Assembly (NCBI GenBank): GCA_963803125.1
Contig: CAWDLR010000003.1
Span: forward strand, 62,001 to 126,000
DNA from: G963675935 sp963803125
Lineage (GTDB): Bacteria; Planctomycetota; Planctomycetia; Pirellulales; Thermoguttaceae
Length of the DNA: 64,000 nt
Direction: 5' to 3'
Both the position numbers and the translations under genes were made by a program. Shown one piece after another: positions 35,107-44,300 of the stretch. Numbering within the stretch: the stretch's first letter is position 1; each line of letters begins with the position of its first letter. The notes under the pieces are model-generated. The model made no database searches, was not told where the DNA came from, and saw nothing but the letters and a program-made list of their open reading frames with translations.

Positions 35107-35520
35107 CTACTTGCTCTTTAGCTCGACCTTCAGGGCTTCACCTTCGCCGGCGTTCCCGGCAATGGTGCCTTTCAACCCCGATGTCTTGACATCCCTGTAC
35201 TTTGCCGGGAGCGGGACGTAGGCCTGCGGATTGTTGCCCTTCTGCGACTCGTTGTCAACGGCGATCAGGACCTCGCCGGTGGGCGCGTCGGCGACCGAGA
35301 ATGTTCCGTCGGGCTTTATCGTGACCGCCACCAGCCGCATCGGGTCTTTGGCGGAGACGATGAAAACCGTCCCCCCGCGCAGCGGCTTGCCGTCGATGGT
35401 GATGGTCCCCTTGGCGGCTCCTCGGCCGGTCTCCATCCTCGGCGCCCTCTTCACGCAACCGAGAACAACAAACAGGGCAAGCAGTAGACAACTACCGGTC
35501 AAAATCGTCTTTCTGGACAT
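35107..35520 (-). CDS. Small lipoprotein, carboxypeptidase-regulatory-like fold
   Basis: A 137-residue protein from ATG at 35520, chosen because a lipoprotein signal starts there (SRKTILTGSCLLLALFVVLG then Cys). The mature part has GTITIDGKPLRGGTVFIVSA and IKPDGTFSVADAPTGEVLIAV, the pattern of transthyretin-like/carboxypeptidase regulatory domains. In planctomycetes such lipoproteins are common directly downstream of DUF1559 genes, as here (11 bp after 35532). The role is unknown, probably envelope-associated. Confidence 0.75.
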   Translation of the reverse strand: MSRKTILTGSCLLLALFVVLGCVKRAPRMETGRGAAKGTITIDGKPLRGGTVFIVSAKDPMRLVAVTIKPDGTFSVADAPTGEVLIAVDNESQKGNNPQAYVPLPAKYRDVKTSGLKGTIAGNAGEGEALKVELKSK

Positions 35521-35531
35521 CAGACACTCCT

Positions 35532-36551
35532 TCACCAATCGCTGCCAAGGGTACCGCCATCGTTGGGCATGACCGCACTGATCCATGTCTGCGAACTGAT
35601 GTACGGCGAAATGCCGCGCACGCTGCCGTCCCCAAGGAGCGCATTCATTCCGCCGGGGTGGTCCGACTGGCATCTGGCGGCGCTGGCGTCCTCGATGGCG
35701 GGGCAGTCTTGGGGGGGCGAATAAGCGTAATGCACCGGGCTGCCGCCCGCATCGTTCGCGCCGAAGAAGGGATTGTACTCCGGGCCTGGAATAACTCCAA
35801 GCCACGCTGTGCGGCCAGAATTAAAATTGGGCGCGCCTGCCAAGCGTTCGACGAATACAATCGTGTTCGACGAGCCGTCGGTCCAACTCTGCACGGTGGG
35901 ATGGCTCTTGTAGCTCGGCTGCGTCATGTAGTAATGGCCCATCGCTTGGATGTTGGGGACATAGCTGACAGCTCCCAGACCGGGAGAGCCGTCCACCTGA
36001 AGGGCCAACCCATTGGGTTCGATCGACGTATCGCTGGGACAGAGGTAGTGCGTCGGCGGCATGTCGAGCGGAAGGATGGAAAACACCTTCCACTGCGTGT
36101 TTCCCACAGAGTTCATGTAGAGCGCGTCCATCTCCATATAAGGCAGAAGCATGTAGTGGATCGAGCTTACGTTAGCCGGCGCCATGGTGCTCTCGCCCAC
36201 TGAAGCCGGTGGCCCCGGCGGCCAAGTCCAGATCCCATAGGTGGTTGGCGCGGCCCATAGGCACTTCCCCGGGAAGAACCCGGCGGCCTGGGGGAAGCAG
36301 CCGTTGGCGCAGTGGCAGTTGTGCATGGCGACGCCGATCTGATGCAGGTTGTTGGCGCACTTCGCCCGGCGGGCGGCTTCGCGGGCGGCTTGCACCGCCG
36401 GCAACAACAGCGCGATGAGGATGCCGATGATCGTGATCACGACCAACAGTTCCACGAGAGTGAAGGCGGAGGGCGGAGGGCGGAGGGCGGAAGGCGGAGG
36501 GCGGAGGGCGCGACGCCCCTGGTGCCTGGTTGCGCGATTGGATTGTTGCAT
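35532..36551 (-). CDS. DUF1559 type II pseudopilin-like protein, repeat-extended leader
   Basis: A 339-residue protein. The prepilin-like segment is AFTLVELLVVITIIGILIAL, followed by LLPAVQAAREAARRAKCANN and a DUF1559 body ending in a typical SDHPGGMNALLGDGSVRGIS block. The leader before the cleavage site is unusual: LRPPPSALRPPPSA, a seven-residue repeat encoded by GGCGGAG-type heptamers at 36465-36510. DUF1559 proteins are expanded in Planctomycetes and probably form or decorate envelope structures. First of a pair with the gene at 36575. Confidence 0.9.
   Translation of the reverse strand: MQQSNRATRHQGRRALRPPPSALRPPPSAFTLVELLVVITIIGILIALLLPAVQAAREAARRAKCANNLHQIGVAMHNCHCANGCFPQAAGFFPGKCLWAAPTTYGIWTWPPGPPASVGESTMAPANVSSIHYMLLPYMEMDALYMNSVGNTQWKVFSILPLDMPPTHYLCPSDTSIEPNGLALQVDGSPGLGAVSYVPNIQAMGHYYMTQPSYKSHPTVQSWTDGSSNTIVFVERLAGAPNFNSGRTAWLGVIPGPEYNPFFGANDAGGSPVHYAYSPPQDCPAIEDASAARCQSDHPGGMNALLGDGSVRGISPYISSQTWISAVMPNDGGTLGSDW
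36465..36510. repeat. GGCGGAG heptamer array inside a DUF1559 leader
   Basis: Six tandem heptamers (five GGCGGAG and one GGCGGAA) lie within the coding region. Because 7 is not a multiple of 3 the peptide repeats every 21 bases (RPPPSAL). Confidence 0.85.
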
Positions 36552-36574
36552 GAGGAACCCCGACTAATGAAAAA

Positions 36575-37612
36575 TCAGAACTGAGCTGGATCGATCGTGA
36601 CGCCGTCTTGGCGGTTGGCCAGGTGGCGAAAGACCGACTCGTTGATGCCGTAACTGATGAAGCGAACGGCGCCGTCGCAGAGCACGAAATAAAGCCCGTC
36701 GGCATGAGCGCTGCCGAAACCGAAGGTGTCGTCGTAGCCGGGCGTGTCCTGCTGCGGCGGCAGATATCCGCCGCCAATTGCCGCGGCCCGATAGCTGTCG
36801 CGCTCGTCGGAGACGAACGGGCCCTGGTCGTCGCCGAGGGTCAGTCCGCTGGTGTAGCAATCGGGGATGATCGACTTTTCGCCGATCATCAGCGTGTTCG
36901 ACAGCCCGTCGGTAATATCGGTGAACTTATAACGGTGGTGAACGATGACCACTCCCGTGCAAGCCCCGGCGGTACTGACGGTGAAGGCGGTGGTGAAGTA
37001 GGAGCCGTCGCTGCCGGTCTGAAGGTTGGACGGGCCGGACCCGAAGCCGACCCAATCTTCGCCGCCGCTGGCCGCGTAGTCGACCTTTCCGAGGACAGTC
37101 AAAGGGTCGGTGCACATCTGCGGCGAGGCCATCCACGTGCCCGAAGGGGCCGGATAGGCGATCGGCTCGCGACGGGTGGGGCAGTAGAAGACGTCCAGCG
37201 GCGTCGAGAGCCGCAGGTTGTTGGCGTCTTGCAGCACCTTGTTGTTGACCATCGGCCCCTGACCCGCGCCGAGATCGTACAACCCCTGCTGTTCAAGGTA
37301 AGGGAGCAGCGAGTACATGAAACCGCCGGGCTGATCGACGCCGGTGCCGCGATCAGGATGCGGCGACCAGCCGTACCAGCCCCATCCGCCGGAAGGCAGC
37401 GCGCCGTTGACTTCGTGGAAGCCGTGCATCGCCAGCCCCAACTGTTTCAGATGGTTGCTGCACTGCACGCGCCGCGCTGCCTCGCGCGCCGCCTGAACCG
37501 CGGGCAACAACAGGGCGATCAAGATGCCGATGATGGTGATCACGACCAGCAACTCGACCAGCGTAAAACCCATGATCCCGCGCGTCCGATGTTCGTGATC
37601 GCCTGGCTTCAT
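36575..37612 (-). CDS. DUF1559 type II pseudopilin-like protein
   Basis: A 345-residue protein from the start at 37612. The leader MKPGDHEHRTRGIMG is followed by FTLVELLVVITIIGILIALL, the methylated N-terminal segment of type II secretion or type IV pilin-like proteins. A DUF1559 body follows, with CSNHLKQLGLAMHGFHEVNG and the final GFGSAHADGLYFVLCDGAVR-like block. It is 23 bp upstream of the second DUF1559 gene and probably co-transcribed with it and the small lipoprotein. Confidence 0.92.
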   Translation of the reverse strand: MKPGDHEHRTRGIMGFTLVELLVVITIIGILIALLLPAVQAAREAARRVQCSNHLKQLGLAMHGFHEVNGALPSGGWGWYGWSPHPDRGTGVDQPGGFMYSLLPYLEQQGLYDLGAGQGPMVNNKVLQDANNLRLSTPLDVFYCPTRREPIAYPAPSGTWMASPQMCTDPLTVLGKVDYAASGGEDWVGFGSGPSNLQTGSDGSYFTTAFTVSTAGACTGVVIVHHRYKFTDITDGLSNTLMIGEKSIIPDCYTSGLTLGDDQGPFVSDERDSYRAAAIGGGYLPPQQDTPGYDDTFGFGSAHADGLYFVLCDGAVRFISYGINESVFRHLANRQDGVTIDPAQF

Positions 37613-37658
37613 GGTCTGCCGCTTTCTCGATGGGAGGGAACCCGGGCGCAGCGGCTTG

Positions 37659-37716
37659 GTGCCACTGCTGGTTTGTCCAGCAGCGCTAGACGGTTGGGCA
37701 AGCCAACCGTGGCACC
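37659..37716. repeat. Double-hairpin repeat (CTGCTG + CGGTTGG stems), copy 1
   Basis: The layout is GGTGCC, stem CTGCTGG/CCAGCAG, then stem CGGTTGG/CCAACCG, then GGCACC. The GGTGCC and GGCACC ends are complementary. The copy at 48657-48718 has the same layout with substituted loops. Confidence 0.75.
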
Positions 37717-38084
37717 CGGCACCACCGCAAGCGTCTCCTAGTCCATCCCGAATCTGGCCGCCTACTGACGCGCGCGTGTAGAGACAACCTCTGCCCAGAG
37801 ATTAGTATAAACCGCGAGGTGGGATTCCGTCAACGAAGCGTGCAGCGACTTTGCGGCCCGAGACACTTGTTGCATTCGTTGCATTGGCTTGGAAGCGGCC
37901 TCAATAGCGTCGGGAACGGCGTTTCTACTACCCTCCTCTGAGGAAAATCGGGATGGCAGTGCAACTGCCAACTCATCGCGCCCCCGTTCTGAGACAGCCT
38001 CTTGACCAGCAACTGGCCATGCGAGGGGTGACAGCGGTAGGGCGAACTCGCTTGTGGTTCTACCTTCGGCAGGGTATCCGGGAA

Positions 38085-38169
38085 GCGGCCTGTAGGAGGC
38101 GACTGCTGTCGCCGATCGAGCCGGTGGAGCGCCCCCGGTCGGCGACAGGAGTCGCCTCCTACAGGCCGC
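38085..38169. repeat. Inverted pair AGGAGGCGACTGCTGTCGCC, copy 3
   Basis: The longest arms of the family: GCGGCCTGTAGGAGGCGAC and GTCGCCTCCTACAGGCCGC enclose the inner hairpins. The outer arm extends into the flanking GCGGCC sequence, so this copy is longer than those at 17365 and 30085. Confidence 0.85.
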
Positions 38170-38250
38170 TTCTGCGGTCGCAATCGCCGAGTGCCGGGTC
38201 TGGCGGGTCCGGTGCCGAGCCCGGCGCAATTCGCCCGTCGGCGTGAGATA

Positions 38251-38279
38251 TTGGCACCGCCCGCGGGGAGTGTTATGCT
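38251..38279 (+). promoter_or_regulatory. Sigma70-like promoter of lemA-htpX
   Basis: TTGGCA (38251-38256) and TATGCT (38274-38279) are 17 bp apart, with 5/6 and 4/6 consensus matches. The predicted start site is about 105 bp before lemA. Confidence 0.55.
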
Positions 38280-38390
38280 AAGGCCAATAATAGAGAGAAT
38301 GTTCCGAACGACCTGGTAGGGGCAGTCCCTGCAACGGTCTTCCGGAGCTGTCAAGATTGTCAATGAGCCTTGGAGAAAGGAACCGTTCTG

Positions 38391-38993
38391 ATGAGTTCCG
38401 TACTTGTTGCTTTGCTGGTGTTGCTGGCGATTATTGTCGTCGTGGTGATGATTGTGGTGGGGATGTACAACGGGCTGGTCACCCTGCGAAACCGCTACAA
38501 GAACGCCTTTTCGCAGATCGACGTGCAGTTGAAGCGTCGCTACGACCTGATTCCGAACCTGGTCGAGACGGCCAAGGGCTACATCAAGCACGAGCGGGAG
38601 ACGCTGGAGGCGGTGGTGACCGCCCGCAACGCGGCCTACTCGGCCGGCCAGCAGGCCGCCCGCAACCCCGGCGATGCGACGGCGATGAGCGCCCTGGGCG
38701 GGGCCGAAGGCCAGTTGACCGGGGCGTTGGGCCGGCTGTTCGCCGTCGCCGAGGCCTATCCCGACCTGAAGGCCAATCAGAACATGATGGCCCTGCAAGA
38801 GGAGTTGGCGTCGACCGAAAACAAGATCGCCTTCGCCCGCCAGGCCTACAACGACTCGGTCATGGTCTACAACACCAAGCGCGAGGTGTTTCCCACCTCG
38901 ATCATCGCCGGGATGTTCAACTTCCAGGAGGCGCATCTGTTCGAGGTCGAGCAGCCGGCCGAGCGGGAAGCGCCGAAGGTGTCGTTCACGTAA
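38391..38993 (+). CDS. lemA: LemA family protein
   Basis: A 200-residue protein from ATG at 38391, with GGAGAAAGG about 12 bases upstream; an earlier in-frame start at 38370 lacks support. There is one N-terminal transmembrane helix (VLVALLVLLAIIVVVVMIVV), then the LemA core YNGLVTLRNRYKNAFSQIDV, QLKRRYDLIPNLVETAKGYI and a long coiled-coil region ending FPTSIIAGMFNF. LemA proteins are membrane-anchored with an extracytoplasmic helical domain of unclear function. They often pair with HtpX-like peptidases, as here (5 bp gap). Confidence 0.93.
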   Translation: MSSVLVALLVLLAIIVVVVMIVVGMYNGLVTLRNRYKNAFSQIDVQLKRRYDLIPNLVETAKGYIKHERETLEAVVTARNAAYSAGQQAARNPGDATAMSALGGAEGQLTGALGRLFAVAEAYPDLKANQNMMALQEELASTENKIAFARQAYNDSVMVYNTKREVFPTSIIAGMFNFQEAHLFEVEQPAEREAPKVSFT

Positions 38994-38998
38994 GCTAT

Positions 38999-41014
38999 AT
39001 GGCGACAGATTTCTTTGCACGGCAGGATCACGCTCGCCGCCAGACGTTGCGGCTGATCGTGCTGTTCGCGTTGTCCGTGGCGGCGATCATCATCGCGATC
39101 TACCTGGTGGTGGCCGTCGGGTTGAGCGCCGCCGAACCGACGACGCACCACGTGGCCTCCGGCCACATGGAACACTATGCGGCGGTCCCTCACCGCGGCC
39201 TGTGGCAGCCGGACCTCTTCCTTGGCATTGCCGCGGGAACGCTGCTGGTGGTCGCCCTGGGCAGTCTCTACAAGATCGCCGAGTTGTCGGCCGGCGGCGA
39301 GACCGTCGCTTTGATGATGGGCGGCCGCGCGGTCGATCCGCAGACCACCGATCTGGCCGAACGCCGCCTGCTGAACATTGTCGAGGAGATGGCCCTGGCC
39401 TCGGGCGTTCCCGTCCCGCCGGTTTACGTGATGGACAACGAGCCGTCGATCAACGCCTTCGCTGCGGGGCATCAACCCGGCGACGCCGTGGTGACCGTCT
39501 CCGCCGGCGCCCTGCGCTACCTCTCCCGCGAAGAGTTGCAAGGGGTGATGGGCCATGAGTTCAGCCACATCCTCAACGGCGACATGCGGCTGAATCTGCG
39601 GCTGATCGGCGTGGTGAACGGCATCCTCGTCCTGGCGATCCTCGGCTACTACCTGCTGCGATTCGGCGGGCTGGCTCCCCGTCGCTCGGATAGGGAGGAC
39701 AACAGCGGCGCGGCGATGTTCTTCCTTGGGCTGGCATTGGTCATCCTGGGCTATCTCGGCGTGTTTTTCGGCAATTTGATCAAAGCGGCGATCAGCCGGC
39801 AGCGGGAGTTCCTGGCCGACGCCTCGGCCGTGCAGTTCACCCGCTATCCGGGCGGAATCGCCGGCGCGCTGAAGAAGATCGGCGGGCTGGAAGAGGGTTC
39901 CCACATCCGCGACGCCCATGCCGCGGAGATCAGCCACATGTTCTTCGGCGACGCTTTCGCCGGGTCGTTCTTTCGGCTGTTCGCCACACATCCCCCGCTG
40001 GCCGAGCGGATTCGGGCGTTGGAGCCGGACTTCGACGGCAACTTCCCCGAGGTCAGCCCGGTTGCGGTTACGGCCGAGCCCGAGCCGGCCCGTGCCGGGA
40101 CAAAGGGGACCGTCCCGTTTCCGTTGGCAGGAAAATTGGGACAGTCCCCCGGCGAGATTCCGATCCCCGCGGTCTTGGTTGGCGGGGCGATGCCGTTGGA
40201 CGCGGCGGCGGTGACGCAGCGGGTCGGCACGCCGCAGCCCGAACATCTCGACAGCGCTATGCAGATGATCGCCGGCTTGCCGCCGTCGTTGCGGGATGCC
40301 GTCCGCGAGCCCTTCGCCGCGCAGGCCGTCATTTTCGCACTGCTGTTGAGCGGCGACGAGGCAGTGCGAAGCAGGCAGGTCGCGCAGCTTCAATCGCAGG
40401 TCGAGCAGCCGTTGTTCCGCGAGACGAACCAGCTTGCCGGCGAGGTGCAATTGCTGCCGCCGACGGCCCGGCTGCCGCTGGTCGACCTGGCGATGCCGGC
40501 GATCAAGCGGTCATCGCCGCAGCAGTACGCCACGTTTCGCCAGGCGGTCAACGCGCTGATCAATGCCGACGGCCAGGTCGATCTCTTCGAGTATTGCCTG
40601 CGGACGACGCTGTTTAGCTACCTGGACGTTCACTTCGGGCTAAAGAAGCCGCCGGCGGTGCGCTACCGCTCGCTGGACGCGGTCGCCCGGCCGCTGACCG
40701 TTGTGCTTTCTGCGTTGGCCTACGTCGGGCAGGACCAGCCGGACGACATTTTGAGGGCATTCCAGGCAGGCGCGAAGTATCTGCCCGGCCCCGCCACGCT
40801 CCTGTCTCTGTCGGAGTGTGGGCTGGAGAAGTTCGACGCCGCCTTGGCGGAACTGGCCATGTCGAGTCCCAATCTGAAGCGCGACATCATCGCCGCAGTG
40901 ACGGCCTGCATTGCCTGCGACGGGAAGGTCACCCTGCAAGAGGGTGCACTGCTGCGGGCGATCGCCGCCGCGCTGGCCTGCCCTCTGCCGCCGATCGCGG
41001 CCAAAGCCGGGTAG
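38999..41014 (+). CDS. HtpX-like M48 membrane metallopeptidase with TerB-like C-terminus
   Basis: A 671-residue protein from ATG at 38999. Two N-terminal TM segments are followed by PPVYVMDNEPSINAFAAGH and the zinc motif in GVMGHEFSHILNGDMRLNLR (HEFSH, about residues 185-189). Two further TM segments and SRQREFLADASAVQFTR, with the Glu ligand, come next. The region after about residue 400 is not in classic HtpX. ACDGKVTLQEGALLRAIAA near the end resembles TerB-type repeats. A degenerate palindromic insert (KGTVPF...GKLGQSP) lies at about residues 369-384. It probably acts in membrane-protein quality control with LemA. Confidence 0.88.
   Translation: MATDFFARQDHARRQTLRLIVLFALSVAAIIIAIYLVVAVGLSAAEPTTHHVASGHMEHYAAVPHRGLWQPDLFLGIAAGTLLVVALGSLYKIAELSAGGETVALMMGGRAVDPQTTDLAERRLLNIVEEMALASGVPVPPVYVMDNEPSINAFAAGHQPGDAVVTVSAGALRYLSREELQGVMGHEFSHILNGDMRLNLRLIGVVNGILVLAILGYYLLRFGGLAPRRSDREDNSGAAMFFLGLALVILGYLGVFFGNLIKAAISRQREFLADASAVQFTRYPGGIAGALKKIGGLEEGSHIRDAHAAEISHMFFGDAFAGSFFRLFATHPPLAERIRALEPDFDGNFPEVSPVAVTAEPEPARAGTKGTVPFPLAGKLGQSPGEIPIPAVLVGGAMPLDAAAVTQRVGTPQPEHLDSAMQMIAGLPPSLRDAVREPFAAQAVIFALLLSGDEAVRSRQVAQLQSQVEQPLFRETNQLAGEVQLLPPTARLPLVDLAMPAIKRSSPQQYATFRQAVNALINADGQVDLFEYCLRTTLFSYLDVHFGLKKPPAVRYRSLDAVARPLTVVLSALAYVGQDQPDDILRAFQAGAKYLPGPATLLSLSECGLEKFDAALAELAMSSPNLKRDIIAAVTACIACDGKVTLQEGALLRAIAAALACPLPPIAAKAG
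40103..40150. mobile_element. Degenerate GGGGACAG-family palindrome inside the HtpX-like gene
   Basis: AAAGGGGACCGTCCCGTTT and AAAATTGGGACAGTCCCC are imperfect inverted arms around a shortened centre. The peptide KGTVP...GK-x-G-x-SP is in the same phase as the copy at 57187-57259. It lies in a poorly conserved linker. Confidence 0.65.
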
Positions 41015-41356
41015 CCCGAGGACGTATTTGAGCATCGTTGAAATCGTCAAAAAAGCTGCCAGCAATCAGCTTCCAGCAGTCAGGCGAACGATGGTGGATC
41101 CTGGCTACGGGGTTCTGCCGTAGCAGGACGAAAAAAGGGCGATTGCTCCGTCGAAAGGTGGGAGTTGATCGCCGGCCGCTGACAGCCAGCGCACCTTTCC
41201 GGACCTGTTCTGAAGCCCGAGATCCAGGCATGTGCCAGCCTATTGGCGGGACTTGGCTACACCACAAGTAGCAAGAAACTTGCGGCGCGGCGCGCGTCCG
41301 ACTAGGATAGAAGTCAGGTACAGCTATTCTGAACTTCCGAGCGATTGTTCCAGGGA
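41015..41356. other. Spacer upstream of the LEPR-XLL gene
   Basis: No gene is seen. A possible weak promoter is TTGCGG (41280-41285) with TAGGAT (41303-41308), spaced 17 bp. Short imperfect repeats of AGCTGCCAGCAATCAGC type occur near 41052. Confidence 0.35.
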
Positions 41357-44300
41357 ATGAGCAGCATTATGAGCAACGCACACCACTTTGATTCTCGATC
41401 CGGCCATCGCGGTTTCACGTCGAAGAAACGCAACCGCCGGCAAGGTCCGTCACACCGGCAGTTCGCGGCGCGGCGTCTGCGTTGCGAGCAGTTGGAAGCC
41501 CGCATGCTGCTGTCGGGCGACTTGAAGGTGGCGTTCGAGATGTTCGCGCATACCGCCTCGCCGCCCGACCCAAGCATTAATACTCCGCTTGCTTCGATAA
41601 CTGCGCCCGGCGATTACTGGTTGGAGGCCGTGGTGCAGGACAATCGCGGCAACAACGGCGGCACGGCGACGGGAGTGCAACGCGCCTATTTCAATATCGG
41701 CTTCGACAGCATGCTCGTCGCGCCCGATCTGAGCACGTATACTCCGGGGCCGACCTTTGCCGATGGAGGAATCACGCCGACGTTGAGCAGCGGCTTGATC
41801 AGCAACATCGGCGCCACCGACAGCGACCTCATCGCGCCGACTAATCCCGGCGACTCGTTCCTGCTGTTCAGCGTGGAGTGTCACGCCACTGCGTCGGGAA
41901 CGCTGACGCTGTCGCCGCAGGCGGCGACGATCCCAACCGCTACCGTACAACTATTCGACTCGACCAGCGCCGTCTCGTGGGACGCCATCGATTTTTCGGC
42001 GCGTCGACGCCGGTAACCTCGGATCCGAATCACGCCCCGCTGGGAACGGACACCACGGTGACGACGTTGGAGGACACGCCGTACACGTTCAAGGTGGCCG
42101 ACTTCGGCTTCAGCGACCCGAATGACAATCCGTCCAACAACCTCTTGAACGTGGAGATCACGACGCTGCCGGCCGCCGGCACGCTTGCGTTAAGCGGCAC
42201 GGCGGTGACGGCCGGGCAGTTCGTCAGCGCGGCGGACATCACCGCCGGCAACCTGACGTTCACTGCGGCGGCCAACGCCAACGGCAGCCCGTACACCAGC
42301 TTCACCTTCCAGGTGCAGGACGACGGCGGCACGGCCAACGGCGGGGCGGATACCGATCCGACGCCGAAGACGATGACGATCGGCGTGACCAGCGTCAACG
42401 ACGCCCCGCTGGGAACGGACACCACGGTGACGACGTTGGAGGACACGCCGTACAGTTTCAAGGTGGCCGACTTCGGCTTCAGCGACCCGAACGACAGTCC
42501 GCCCAACAACCTCTTGAACGTGGAGATCACGACGCTGCCGGCCGCCGGCACGCTTGCGTTAAGCGGCACGGCGGTGACGGCCGGGCAGTTCGTCAGCGCG
42601 GCGGACATCACCGCCGGCAACCTGACGTTCACTGCGGCGGCCAACGCCAACGGCAGCCCGTACACCAGCTTCACCTTCCAGGTGCAGGACGACGGCGGCA
42701 CGGCCAACGGCGGGGCGGATACCGATCCGACGCCGAAGACGATGACGATCGGCGTGACCAGCGTCAACGACGCCCCGGCCGGACTGGACAACACGGTCAC
42801 GACCACGAAGGGTGTCGGATACGTCTTCAGCGTGACCGACTTCGGTTTCATTGATCCGAACGACAATCCGCCGAACAACTTCTACCGGGTGGAGATAACG
42901 ACGCTGCCTGCCAGCGGCACATTGATGCTCAGCGGGACGGCAGTGACGGCTGGGCAGTTCGTCGCTGTCAGTGACATTACCGCCGGGAATCTGACGTTCG
43001 ATCCGGGCGGCACCGGAACCGGCAGCCCCTATGCAACCTTCACCTTCCAGGTGCAGGACGACGGCGGCACCGCCAACGGCGGCGTGGATCTCGATCCCAC
43101 GCCGAAGACGATGACGGTCAACGTAGTCGTCCTCAACCACGCGCCGGCGGGCACTGATGCGACCGTCACCACGTTGGAAGACACGGCCTACGCCTTCGCC
43201 GTGGCCGATTTCGGCTTTACTGATCCCAACGACAGCCCGCCGAACAACTTCTATCGCGTCGAGATCACCACGCTGCCGACCAACGGCACGCTGATGCTCA
43301 GCGGCACGACATTTCCGGCCGGGCAGTTTATCAACGTGAGCGACATTACCGCCGGCAACCTGACCTTCACGCCAGCGGCCAACGCCAACGGCGGCCCCTA
43401 TGCAACCTTCACCTTCCAGGTGCAGGACGACGGCGGCACGGACAACGGCGGGGTGGATACCGATCCGACGCCGAAGACGATGACGATCAACGTCACCAGT
43501 GTCAACGATGCCCCGGTGGGAACGGCCACCACGGTGAGCATGTTGGAGGACACCGCGCATACGTTCGCCGCAACCGATTTCGGCTTTACCGATCCCAACG
43601 ACAGCCCGCCGAACAACTTCTACCGCGTGGAGATTACCACCCTGCCGACCAACGGGACGTTGCAGCTTAGCGGCACGGCGGTCACGGCTGGCCAGTTCAT
43701 CGACGTGAGCGACATCACCGCCGGCAATCTGATCTTCAGCCCGGCGGCCAATGCCAATGGCAGCCCTTACGCGACCTTCACTTTCCAAGTGCAGGACGAC
43801 GGCGGCACGGACAACGGCGGGGTGGATACCGATCCGACGCCAAAGACGATGACGATCGCGGTAACCAACGTCAACGACGCCCCGGCGGGAACGGACAAGA
43901 CGGTAAGCACCCTGGTCGGCACCGCGTACACGTTCGCCGTTGCCGACTTCGGCTTTACCGATCCGAACGACAGCCCGGCGAACAACTTTTACCGCGTGGA
44001 GATTACCACCCTGCCTGCCGCCGGGACGCTGAACCTTAGCGGGACGGCGGTGACGGCCGGTCAGTTCGTCGCCGTTACCGACATTACGGCGGGCAACCTG
44101 ACCTTCACCCCGGCAGCCAACGCCAACGGCAGCCCCTACGCGAGCTTCACCTTCCAGGTGCAGGACGACGGCGGCACGGCCAACGACGGCGTCGATACCG
44201 ACCCCACGCCGAAGACGATGACGATCAACGTCACCCGCATCAACAGCGCCCCGGCGGGAACGGATAAGACGGTAACCACGTTGGAGGACACCGCGTACAC

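Larger units (their letters stand above)
37613..38250. other. Repeat-rich spacer before lemA
   Basis: No gene is recognised between the DUF1559 operon (minus strand) and lemA (plus strand). The stretch contains the double-hairpin repeat at 37659-37716 and the inverted pair at 38085-38169. Open frames here are made by the repeats. Confidence 0.5.

Noticed and set aside
34010..35221. A 403-residue plus-strand open frame through the RAYT region and REP array
   Set aside because: It is antisense to the RAYT gene, and its later part is only translated repeats (GSRTGATQ, HRFKNRCHP). The period of the repeat keeps it open.
37762..38246. Hypothetical proteins on either strand in the lemA upstream spacer
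   Set aside because: Their sequences (CRRRLLSP...RSATGVASY) are translations of the GGCGACTCCTGTCGCC repeat and recur at the other copies, so they mark the repeat and not genes.
38357..38998. The HtpX-like frame extended upstream across lemA
   Set aside because: The residues in this stretch are low-complexity and antiphase to lemA, which is clearly real. The ATG at 38999 starts a normal membrane-protein N-terminus.
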